Assembly: GCA_037349495.1 (NCBI GenBank)
Contig: CP140195.1
Span: 310,001 to 374,000 of the forward strand
Direction of reading: 5' to 3'
Length of the DNA: 64,000 bases
DNA from: Lotmaria passim
Lineage: Eukaryota; Euglenozoa; Kinetoplastea; Trypanosomatida; Trypanosomatidae
The position numbers and the translations under genes were made by a program. Below the pieces are notes generated by a model. That model saw nothing but the letters and a program-made list of their open reading frames with translations, had not been told where the DNA came from and searched no databases. Below are positions 18,922 to 27,140 of the stretch, piece by piece (position 1 is the stretch's first letter; every line of letters begins with the position of its first letter).

Positions 18922-21591
18922 ATGCCGGTCCGCTACAGCGATGCGGTCGAGGCTGCAATGGTGGAGGTGTGCCCAGCACGCGACGCCATGGACGCTGGCG
19001 ACTTTGACCCTGTCGTGTACTTGAACAGCCGATTCCCAGACGAGGCGAGTCTGGCGGCACTGCCGGCCTTCCTCGACGAGGCGAACGAGCGACTGCGCAA
19101 GACGGAGAACGCCCTGCTGAAAGCCGTGGAACAGCAAGCCAGTAACGCGAGCAGCGCAGAGAACGATCTGAAAGGTGCCAAGGAGGCCGTCGCGCAACTG
19201 TACATGCGTGTGTCGGATATCAAAGCCCAGGCCTCTGACAGCGAGGAGATGGTGAAGGACCTGTGCCAGCACATCCGCGAGCTCGACATTGCCAAGACGA
19301 ACCTGACTTCCAGCATCAACACCCTGCGTTCCGTCCAGCTGTGGATGTTGCAGCTGCAGGTGCTCTCATCGTCCTTCGAGAAGCGGCGCTTTCTGCAGAC
19401 CCGCGACGCTCTACAGGAGGCCCTCAAGTACTCTCGCTTGTTCGAGAAGATGAGGGACATTTCGAAGGTGAAGGAGCTGAATGACAAGCAGACGCAGCTG
19501 TGTCGGCAGGTGGAGTACTACATCCGCAACACCGTCTTTGGCGAGATGAACCTGGACGCAATGGACGAGAATTTGATGGCGGAGGCGTGCTCGGTGGTGG
19601 ACCTGATGGAGGATGAGAGTAAGAAGAAGCTGCGTGACCGCTTCATTGACAAGTTGCTCGAGTCCTACTCACTGCGCTTCAAGCGTGGCACCGACGAAGC
19701 AAAGCTCGAGCGCACCGAGCGGCGCTACGTATACCTGCGCACGCTACTAGAGCGCTACGACAGCGTCTTTCAAAACGTGTTCCCGCGACATTGGTGCGTG
19801 ATGCAGGAGCTGTGCGTCACCTTCTGTCTTCGCACGAAGCAGGAGCTCGACCTGGCCCTCCGTGAGTCCGCCAACGACATTGACGTGGTTGTGCTTACCT
19901 ACGTGATTCAAAAAACGATCGACATGGAGCGCGACCTAACACAGATGATGGCGTGGAAGGAGGAGTTCCCCGGTCGCCGGGAGTTGCCGGTGTACAAGTA
20001 CAATGGCATGATCCTATCCGCCTTCAAGGAGCACATGGGCCTGCTTGTGCAAAACGAAGACAAGCTGATGAGCGAGGCCCTCGCGCAGCCGTTGACCGGC
20101 AGCGGCGAGTCCGCCTGCGCAGGGTGGAACAGCGCTGAGGAAGAGATTCGCAACGGCACATGGCTACCCATCGCGGAGGACATCTTTGTATTCATCAAGG
20201 AAAGTCTCAAGCGCGCCTTGCGCATCGCACAGCAGGACGTGCTACTGGAGATGGCAGGGGTGTGGCGACGGCACCTGATAGAGCTGGCGCAGGCTTTGAC
20301 GACGCTGTTGCCAAGCCCGGCCGTCACCCCGCTAGAGCGGCGCCGAGCCTGCATCGTGCTAAACACCGCCGACCTCTGCCAGACCACCAGCCAGGACCTC
20401 GGCGACGAGGTGTGCGCGCGCAGCGAAGCGCCGCCGCGCGAGGTCGCTTTTGATCAGGTGAAAGAAGCGTTTACCACCCTCTATTCCAAGGCAATCCAGG
20501 CCGTCCTGCAGGGCGTCGAGTTAACCCTTGCACCGATGCTTGTGGAGTACGGGAACGGCAACTTCATGGCTAAGAAGGGCACGGCGGCCTACGATGCAAA
20601 CAGCGGTGGCGCCGCCGATGAGTCGAAGTTGGTGCGGGACATCACCACGACGCTGCATGAGACGGTGCTCAGCTGCGCTACCGTCATCCCGGCGTCGGCG
20701 CTACGTTTCTTACTGGACAAGATGGCCGCCCTCTTCATTCCTGAGTACGGCAACACCCTTTACCGGCTGCGGCGGCTACCCGACGAGGGCATTAGCGCGA
20801 TGCGCGTCGACGCGGCGGCGCTGGAGAAGACGTTCCTTCAGCTGCCGAACTATAACGACCCGGCGCGCTTCCCTGCGACCGCGCTGACGGGCTACATGAA
20901 GCTCGTCCGCAAGGAATTCGACCAGCTGAACCGTGCACTGAAGGTGCTGCAGGTCGATGCGCGCACCGATGCCTTCATCGACGTCTACTACGAGGTCGTG
21001 CTGCCGGAGGATCGATCTATCCATAATTTCGTGCGACTAGTCGAGTTGAAAGGGCTACGCCGCGAGGACGTACGGGCGTGGGTGGCGACGCTGTCGAAGC
21101 GCGGTGTTGTGGAGGCGACAAAGCGTGACATTCAGCGTGAAGCTTCCCTCGGCATCGCCACCGGCGTCTCGTCCTCGCCTAACCCGCAGGCCGGCGGCGG
21201 CAGCGGGGTTGGCGTAGCCGCTGTTACGGGGCTGAACTTCGCTGCCCTCTTCACGCGCGACCCAGCAGCACCGGCGTCACTACGAACGAGCGTCACAGGC
21301 GGCGCACCAGCAGCCTCGCCCACCACTGGCAGCCACTTCTCGCTCTCTAGCTTTGTCGCAAACATCGGTGGTGGAGGCAGTGGTGCTGATAACAGCTCGG
21401 CGGCGGCGACTGCGCGTGTCACATCTGGCGCGGCGCCGAACTCGGAGAAAAACAACAACGGCACCACCGGGGCAAAGGGTCAAGTGGAGGAAGAGAGTCT
21501 CGGTTCGCGCTTCGCGAACGCCGCGCGCAGCACCGCCACGTCCATCAACTTTTTAAACAAGTTCAAGCGTAATGAAGCAGAGAAGAAGTAG
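18922..21591 (+). CDS. VPS53: VPS53, GARP/EARP tethering complex subunit
   Basis: This 889-residue protein matches Vps53, a core subunit of the GARP and EARP complexes that tether endosome-derived vesicles at the trans-Golgi network or recycling endosomes. The N-terminal part follows the family closely: FDPVVYLNSRFPDEASLA (about residues 33-50, human FNAVEYINTLFPTEQSLA). A coiled region comes next, in which AVAQLYMRVSDIKAQASDSE and MVKDLCQHIRELDIAKTNLT align with human Vps53 almost residue by residue. Helical rod-like sequence continues to about residue 750. The last ~135 residues are a Gly/Ser/Ala/Thr-rich, probably disordered tail ending in a basic KFKRNEAEKK. The frame is open for 125 codons upstream of 18922, but that part translates T- and A-rich leader sequence and includes the likely splice acceptor at 18818, so the later ATG is chosen. 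Confidence 0.93.
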   Translation: MPVRYSDAVEAAMVEVCPARDAMDAGDFDPVVYLNSRFPDEASLAALPAFLDEANERLRKTENALLKAVEQQASNASSAENDLKGAKEAVAQLYMRVSDIKAQASDSEEMVKDLCQHIRELDIAKTNLTSSINTLRSVQLWMLQLQVLSSSFEKRRFLQTRDALQEALKYSRLFEKMRDISKVKELNDKQTQLCRQVEYYIRNTVFGEMNLDAMDENLMAEACSVVDLMEDESKKKLRDRFIDKLLESYSLRFKRGTDEAKLERTERRYVYLRTLLERYDSVFQNVFPRHWCVMQELCVTFCLRTKQELDLALRESANDIDVVVLTYVIQKTIDMERDLTQMMAWKEEFPGRRELPVYKYNGMILSAFKEHMGLLVQNEDKLMSEALAQPLTGSGESACAGWNSAEEEIRNGTWLPIAEDIFVFIKESLKRALRIAQQDVLLEMAGVWRRHLIELAQALTTLLPSPAVTPLERRRACIVLNTADLCQTTSQDLGDEVCARSEAPPREVAFDQVKEAFTTLYSKAIQAVLQGVELTLAPMLVEYGNGNFMAKKGTAAYDANSGGAADESKLVRDITTTLHETVLSCATVIPASALRFLLDKMAALFIPEYGNTLYRLRRLPDEGISAMRVDAAALEKTFLQLPNYNDPARFPATALTGYMKLVRKEFDQLNRALKVLQVDARTDAFIDVYYEVVLPEDRSIHNFVRLVELKGLRREDVRAWVATLSKRGVVEATKRDIQREASLGIATGVSSSPNPQAGGGSGVGVAAVTGLNFAALFTRDPAAPASLRTSVTGGAPAASPTTGSHFSLSSFVANIGGGGSGADNSSAAATARVTSGAAPNSEKNNNGTTGAKGQVEEESLGSRFANAARSTATSINFLNKFKRNEAEKK

Positions 21592-22357
21592 TGAAACGGC
21601 ACCCTCTGACACAGCGTCCTTGTCAGGCTGCCTTGCAGGGGAAAAAAAGTCTCTCCTGAGGAAGACCGGCGTCTACAACGTCTTTCCTGTCATTCCCTGG
21701 TGTTTTTATTCGTCCGCCTCCCCAGCATCACAACCTCGAGATCATCGAAGTGTAATAAGCATCAAGGGTTTATGAGCGTCGTGTGCGGCGCAGCAAGTTA
21801 CGGTGTTAAAGACAGTTGAAGACGCACCACTTGAAACAAACAAACAAAAAAAAGAACATGAAGGCCAACTTTGGGCCTTTTCCGCTGTGGATGCAAAGCA
21901 ATAACGTCGAGATGCAACAACAAAACAACAACTTGTTTGCATCCTTGCTGATTTGTTTATTTGAGTGGTTAATGTGGGATGTTTCCCATCCCCCCCCGTC
22001 CTTGTTGTCTATTTACTATATCGTCTTTATTGGTTGGTCTATTTGTTTCCGTTGTACACATAGTCAGTACCTCAACCAACACAACAACTAAGAAAGTCAC
22101 ACAGTAACCCCTCCGAAGCCAATTTCCTTTTCCCCGCTGCCTCATGTGTCATGGAATATGCAATAAACAAATGAGGAAGTTCATCTGAACTTCTATCAGC
22201 AACGAACGTGCTGCCAACTTCCTGGTTACCAGCACCACCCACCAAAACAGCACTACAGCATCCGCAAAACAGCCCAAGTATCAGCACTCCAAACCAATTT
22301 TGTTCTTCACCTTGCACTCCTGTCACCCTTTTTTTTTTTTTTACTAACAGCAAAAAC
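21592..22357 (+). other. Spacer between VPS53 and the first ATG8 copy
   Basis: No gene is seen. The spacer is unrelated to the spacers inside the ATG8 array. It has a small hairpin-forming sequence near 21977-21993 (GGGATG with CATCCC) followed by a C run. A T run at 22329-22342 is followed by ACTAACAG, with the AG at 22349-22350. This is the strongest splice-acceptor candidate in front of ATG8 copy 1 and lies eight bases before an in-frame ATG at 22358. Confidence 0.55.
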
Positions 22358-22432
22358 ATGATAAAGGTAACAGCAATTCCTGGACTAAAGTCATCTCTCC
22401 GCCTTTCCCTCTCACCAGCCCCGCTGACCACC
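22358..22432 (+). other. Possible in-frame N-terminal extension of ATG8 copy 1
   Basis: Twenty-five codons run without a stop from an ATG at 22358 into the conserved ATG at 22433. The translated stretch begins MIKVTAIPGLKSS and is rich in Ser, Leu, Thr and Pro, with two Lys, one Arg and no acidic residue. This resembles a mitochondrial-type presequence in composition. It is the first ATG after the acceptor candidate at 22350. If splicing instead uses the CACCAG at 22413-22418, the ordinary start is used. Confidence 0.4.
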
Positions 22433-22792
22433 ATGTCCGCCTACCAGAAGAACAACTCCGTCGAGGTGCGCCGTGCCGAGTGCGCGCGCCTGCAGGCCAA
22501 GTACCCGGCGCACGTCGCCATGGTCGTGGAGGCCGCCACGAGCAGCAAGGCGCACTTCCTCGCGCTGCCCCGCGACGCCACCGTCGCGGAGCTGGAGGCG
22601 GCCGTGCGCGCCGCCCTCGGCATCAGCGCCAAGAAGATGACGCTGGCCGTGGGGGGCTGCACGCCCGCCGCCTCCGCCACCGTCGGCGACCTCAGCGACG
22701 TGTGCACGCAGGACGACGGCTTCCTGTACGTGGCCGTGCGCGCGGAGAAGGCCATGGGTGCCGTCGCCGGCCCGTGTTTTGCCCAGGATTAG
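22433..22792 (+). CDS. ATG8: ATG8-like protein, copy 1 (short tail; possible extended start)
   Basis: This 119-residue ubiquitin-like protein belongs to the ATG8 family, which is cleaved by ATG4, coupled to phosphatidylethanolamine and placed on autophagosomal membranes. Alignment landmarks to yeast Atg8 are the basic N-terminal helix (EVRRAECARLQAKYP), HFLALPRDATV (yeast KYLVPADLTV, with F42-L43 at the ligand-pocket Tyr-Leu), and TQDDGFLYVAVRAEKAMG (yeast KDGFLYVTYSGENTFG). Gly109 is therefore the predicted ATG4 cleavage point. It is followed by AVAGPCFAQD, ten residues that would be removed. The usual Phe before the glycine is Met108. This copy differs from all others in its upstream DNA. 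The first AG after the T run (22350) precedes an in-frame ATG at 22358, so a product with 25 extra N-terminal residues is possible. The downstream spacer is 22793-24608. Confidence 0.9.
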   Translation: MSAYQKNNSVEVRRAECARLQAKYPAHVAMVVEAATSSKAHFLALPRDATVAELEAAVRAALGISAKKMTLAVGGCTPAASATVGDLSDVCTQDDGFLYVAVRAEKAMGAVAGPCFAQD

Positions 22793-23545
22793 TGGACAGC
22801 CTCCGAAAAAGTGGGACTCAACTGTGGTGGTTCGTTGCTCGCAGGTGGTAGTTTTTACCTCGCTTTTTCTTTCCCTTTTTTTTTATTCTTTTCGCATTTG
22901 CACGCAGACTGTGCTTCATTCGGTCGTTTTCATTCGCAGCCTCAGTTGCGCTGCTGTAGAGTGTGCTTCTCGCGCTCACACCCCCACGACTGCACGTGAG
23001 AAGCACTTTCGCTATGTGCACAGTCCTCTATTACTACTCTTATTATTTTTTTTAGTGTGTAGTTACTGTTATTCCTTTCTACTCGCACAGCACGGAGTCC
23101 CGTGGTCGTGGCTACGCTGCTGTGCTTAAGTGCGCCCCCTGCCAGCTCCAGCGTTGTATTATTGACAGTTCGTGACGCTGCGGTGCACGGGAAGAATGCC
23201 GAAGTTTGTGAAGCGGTGAGCCGCAAGTCAGAGGAAGCCGCGCAGTGGCCTACTTAAATGGAAAAGCAGAAGTAGTAGAAGCACTCGGCGTTGACCGACA
23301 AGGTAGGAGTGGTTGTTGTGTGCGCAGGGCCGTGCTTGGCCGCGGCTCTTGTCGGAGAGAGGGTCCGCGCTGACCTGAATCTGCCTGGAGCGGTCCTCCG
23401 CGTCCGCTTGGCGTGGAGCAGCGGACGTAGATGCCGTGGTGCGACAGACACGCAAGCGGGACTCGAAAACGGCTGCTGTTGTTGTCGCTGCCGTCGTCGT
23501 GTGGCGCACAAGTCCCAGCCTGCGCACGGTTGCTGCCGTTCTCTT

Positions 23546-23565
23546 CCCTTCCCTTCCCTTCCCTT
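23546..23565 (+). repeat. CCCTT pentamer microsatellite, variable among units
   Basis: Four CCCTT units lie here. The matching position has three copies in the spacers after ATG8 copies 2 and 3, four after copies 1, 4, 5 and 6, five in most later units, and six after copy 19. From copy 14 onward the preceding CTCTT has become CCCTT. Confidence 0.85.
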
Positions 23566-24039
23566 ACGGACCTCGTTGACCAACTTCTCTGCCCTCCCCC
23601 GCCCCCTCCCTTTTCGTTTCTCTTCTACCTTTCACGCGCACATCGTGCTGTCGCCACTCGGCAGTGGCAGCACTTGAGCCTTTTGTCTCAGCTGCACCCC
23701 ACTTTTCCCCTTTTCTTCTGTTCTTTTCACGCCGTCGACAGTCGGTGTTGTCTCTTGCGCCTGCTCGCTCAGCGTGGCAGGTTTGACCTGGCTCTCTTCA
23801 CAGCTTTTCTTTTCGGGAGGTGTCAGGACCCCGCCGCAAAGAGGTGCGCTGTGCCTGAGCCGCCACGCCACAGGGAGCCTGTAAGCGGGTGGCTTGGCGC
23901 ACCAGCAGGCACCTCTAGCGTCTTTTTCCTTCGATTCAGGAGCACTGCTCCCTGCTTTTGTTTTGTGTTTTGTTTTGTGTTTTGTTTTCTTCGGTTGGTG
24001 CCTGTCTGCTTGTTTGGCAAAGGCGCCAATGGCAGATGA

Positions 24040-24101
24040 GCGCTCCGCTCTCTGCGTGCGTGGAGCGCACACGGCCCCGGAGTGCACGAAGCGGCACGCA
24101 G
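24040..24101 (+). other. Two crossing inverted repeats in the array spacer
   Basis: GCGCTCC (24040-24046) is complementary to GGAGCGC (24062-24068). CTGCGTGC (24052-24059) is complementary to GCACGCAG (24094-24101). The arms interleave, so in RNA the two stems would either be alternatives or form a pseudoknot. The motif is present in every complete spacer. The one base that varies inside it (T or G at the position of 24061) falls outside both stems. Whether it folds in vivo is unknown. Confidence 0.35.
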
Positions 24102-24608
24102 TGTGAACGCGAAAAGGAAAAAGAAAGAAAGGCGAAAGGAGAAAAAGTGACGAAGGAACGAGCCTGTCTACGGAACTACTAGGCCGACCTGTTGGGGTTT
24201 CCTGGCGCGCGGTGCTCGCCGGGCTTCGTGAAGGAGCACGGCACAGCCCTCCCGTCGCCATCGTGCCGGCTGGGGATGAAGGCGGTCTGCCTCCTCATTA
24301 ACCCTCCAGCAGCGTCTTCTCCTTCGACTGTGCCTCTAGCTCGCTTACTGCAAGCAAGCCACATGCGTGTCTTCTCAGCTCCTGCGTTACCTGTGAATGT
24401 CTGACTGTTTTTACAACCCCCCCCTTCCCCTCTGCCACTCTCCCCCAACGTCCAACTTCACCAACACACACCCACCAACGGGCTCATACCTCCTTCTCTG
24501 CAATTGACGCGTTGTTCCCACGCCTCGCTGAACAACGCGGCCTAGGTCGTAACGCCTCAAGTAACAAGCCTTTCTCGCTCTCCCCTCTCACCAGCCCCGC
24601 TGACCACC

Positions 24609-24968
24609 ATGTCCGCCTACCAGAAGAACAACTCCGTCGAGGTGCGCCGTGCCGAGTGCGCGCGCCTGCAGGCCAAGTACCCGGCGCACGTCGCCATGGT
24701 CGTGGAGGCCGCCACGAGCAGCAAGGCGCACTTCCTCGCGCTGCCCCGCGACGCCACCGTCGCGGAGCTGGAGGCGGCCGTGCGCGCCGCCCTCGGCATC
24801 AGCGCCAAGAAGATGACGCTGGCCGTGGGGGGCTGCACGCCCGCCGCCTCCGCCACCGTCGGCGACCTCAGCGACGTGTGCACGCAGGACGACGGCTTCC
24901 TGTACGTGGCCGTGCGCGCGGAGAAGGCCATGGGTGCCGTCGCCGGCCCGTGCTTTGCCCAGGATTAG
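24609..24968 (+). CDS. ATG8: ATG8-like protein, copy 2 (short tail)
   Basis: The protein is identical to the 119-residue form of copy 1. It differs silently by having TGC at Cys114, the codon otherwise typical of long-tail copies, while other short-tail copies have TGT. It is the first copy with the full array leader (acceptor candidate AG at 24544-24545). The spacer after it (24969-26780) has three CCCTT units and carries AACTGGCG where copy 1's spacer has AAGTGACG. Confidence 0.9.
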   Translation: MSAYQKNNSVEVRRAECARLQAKYPAHVAMVVEAATSSKAHFLALPRDATVAELEAAVRAALGISAKKMTLAVGGCTPAASATVGDLSDVCTQDDGFLYVAVRAEKAMGAVAGPCFAQD

Positions 24969-26780
24969 TGGACAGCCTCCGAAAAAGTGGGACTCAACTG
25001 TGGTGGTTCGTTGCTCGCAGGTGGTAGTTTTTACCTCGCTTTTTCTTTCCCTTTTTTTTTATTCTTTTCGCATTTGCACGCAGACTGTGCTTCATTCGGT
25101 CGTTTTCATTCGCAGCCTCAGTTGCGCTGCTGTAGAGTGTGCTTCTCGCGCTCACACCCCCACGACTGCACGTGAGAAGCACTTTCGCTATGTGCACAGT
25201 CCTCTATTACTACTCTTATTATTTTTTTTAGTGTGTAGTTACTGTTATTCCTTTCTACTCGCACAGCACGGAGTCCCGTGGTCGTGGCTACGCTGCTGTG
25301 CTTAAGTGCGCCCCCTGCCAGCTCCAGCGTTGTATTATTGACAGTTCGTGACGCTGCGGTGCACGGGAAGAATGCCGAAGTTTGTGAAGCGGTGAGCCGC
25401 AAGTCAGAGGAAGCCGCGCAGTGGCCTACTTAAATGGAAAAGCAGAAGTAGTAGAAGCACTCGGCGTTGACCGACAAGGTAGGAGTGGTTGTTGTGTGCG
25501 CAGGGCCGTGCTTGGCCGCGGCTCTTGTCGGAGAGAGGGTCCGCGCTGACCTGAATCTGCCTGGAGCGGTCCTCCGCGTCCGCTTGGCGTGGAGCAGCGG
25601 ACGTAGATGCCGTGGTGCGACAGACACGCAAGCGGGACTCGAAAACGGCTGCTGTTGTTGTCGCTGCCGTCGTCGTGTGGCGCACAAGTCCCAGCCTGCG
25701 CACGGTTGCTGCCGTTCTCTTCCCTTCCCTTCCCTTACGGACCTCGTTGACCAACTTCTCTGCCCTCCCCCGCCCCCTCCCTTTTCGTTTCTCTTCTACC
25801 TTTCACGCGCACATCGTGCTGTCGCCACTCGGCAGTGGCAGCACTTGAGCCTTTTGTCTCAGCTGCACCCCACTTTTCCCCTTTTCTTCTGTTCTTTTCA
25901 CGCCGTCGACAGTCGGTGTTGTCTCTTGCGCCTGCTCGCTCAGCGTGGCAGGTTTGACCTGGCTCTCTTCACAGCTTTTCTTTTCGGGAGGTGTCAGGAC
26001 CCCGCCGCAAAGAGGTGCGCTGTGCCTGAGCCGCCACGCCACAGGGAGCCTGTAAGCGGGTGGCTTGGCGCACCAGCAGGCACCTCTAGCGTCTTTTTCC
26101 TTCGATTCAGGAGCACTGCTCCCTGCTTTTGTTTTGTGTTTTGTTTTGTGTTTTGTTTTCTTCGGTTGGTGCCTGTCTGCTTGTTTGGCAAAGGCGCCAA
26201 TGGCAGATGAGCGCTCCGCTCTCTGCGTGCGTGGAGCGCACACGGCCCCGGAGTGCACGAAGCGGCACGCAGTGTGAACGCGAAAAGGAAAAAGAAAGAA
26301 AGGCGAAAGGAGAAAAACTGGCGAAGGAACGAGCCTGTCTACGGAACTACTAGGCCGACCTGTTGGGGTTTCCTGGCGCGCGGTGCTCGCCGGGCTTCGT
26401 GAAGGAGCACGGCACAGCCCTCCCGTCGCCATCGTGCCGGCTGGGGATGAGGGCGGTCTGCCTCCTCATTAACCCTCCAGCAGCGTCTTCTCCTTCGACT
26501 GTGCCTCTAGCTCGCTTACTGCAAGCAAGCCACATGCGTGTCTTCTCAGCTCCTGCGTTACCTGTGAATGTCTGACTGTTTTTACACCCCCCCCCCTTCC
26601 CCTCTGCCACTCTCCCCCAACGTCCAACTTCACCAACACACACCCACCAACGGGCTCATACCTCCTTCTCTGCAATTGACGCGTTGTTCCCACGCCTCGC
26701 TGAACAACGCGGCCTAGGTCGTAACGCCTCAAGTAACAAGCCTTTCTCGCTCTCCCCTCTCACCAGCCCCGCTGACCACC

Positions 26781-27140
26781 ATGTCCGCCTACCAGAAGAA
26801 CAACTCCGTCGAGGTGCGCCGTGCCGAGTGCGCGCGCCTGCAGGCCAAGTACCCGGCGCACGTCGCCATGGTCGTGGAGGCCGCCACGAGCAGCAAGGCG
26901 CACTTCCTCGCGCTGCCCCGCGACGCCACCGTCGCGGAGCTGGAGGCGGCCGTGCGCGCCGCCCTCGGCATCAGCGCCAAGAAGATGACGCTGGCCGTGG
27001 GGGGCTGCACGCCCGCCGCCTCCGCCACCGTCGGCGACCTCAGCGACGTGTGCACGCAGGACGACGGCTTCCTGTACGTGGCCGTGCGCGCGGAGAAGGC
27101 CATGGGTGCCGTCGCCGGCCCGTGTTTTGCCCAGGATTAG
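26781..27140 (+). CDS. ATG8: ATG8-like protein, copy 3 (short tail)
   Basis: This copy has the short AVAGPCFAQD tail. Its period to the next copy (2,172) equals that of copy 2, and the spacer (27141-28952) shares the three-unit CCCTT repeat and uninterrupted C run with the spacer after copy 2. These two units look like a very recent duplication pair. Confidence 0.9.
   Translation: MSAYQKNNSVEVRRAECARLQAKYPAHVAMVVEAATSSKAHFLALPRDATVAELEAAVRAALGISAKKMTLAVGGCTPAASATVGDLSDVCTQDDGFLYVAVRAEKAMGAVAGPCFAQD

Larger units (their letters stand above)
22793..24608 (+). other. Representative array spacer (3' UTR plus next 5' flank)
   Basis: I see no gene in this 1.8 kb stretch. The first ~300 bases after the stop differ between short- and long-tail units; the remaining ~1.5 kb is nearly identical in all. 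Landmarks are T/C-rich 22860-22895, T-rich 23038-23055, a CCCTT repeat (23546-23565), a TTTTGTTTTGTG twofold repeat (about 23956-23979), two crossing inverted repeats (24040-24101) and an A/G-rich stretch (about 24110-24150). The main pyrimidine tract (24408-24450, with a C run at 24417-24424) is followed by about 90 bases without any AG. The first AG then comes at 24544-24545, giving a 63-base leader without ATG. A second acceptor candidate is the CACCAG 13 bases before the gene's start. Long open frames here change between units because of length changes in the CCCTT repeat, so they are not taken as genes. Confidence 0.7.

Noticed and set aside
21816-22091. Possible small gene between VPS53 and the ATG8 array
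   Set aside because: It begins at a non-ATG codon, is Asn/Gln/Leu low complexity, and has AT-rich codon use unlike the real genes.
23632-24261. Antisense open frame of about 205-209 codons repeated in most array spacers
   Set aside because: It opposes the transcription direction, has low-complexity Ser/Pro/Lys composition, persists only because the spacers are nearly identical, is cut to 79 codons in the spacer after copy 6, and changes length with the TTTTGTTTTGTG block.
24512-25027. Overlapping 171-codon frame across the ATG8 gene
   Set aside because: It begins at a non-ATG codon and is an Arg/Gly-rich frame shadow of the GC-rich ATG8 sequence.
25467-26210. Sense open frame of up to 247 codons in array spacers
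   Set aside because: It exists as one frame only where the CCCTT repeat has three units. In other units it is split into different frames, and its product is a Cys/Leu/Arg mix without domain features.
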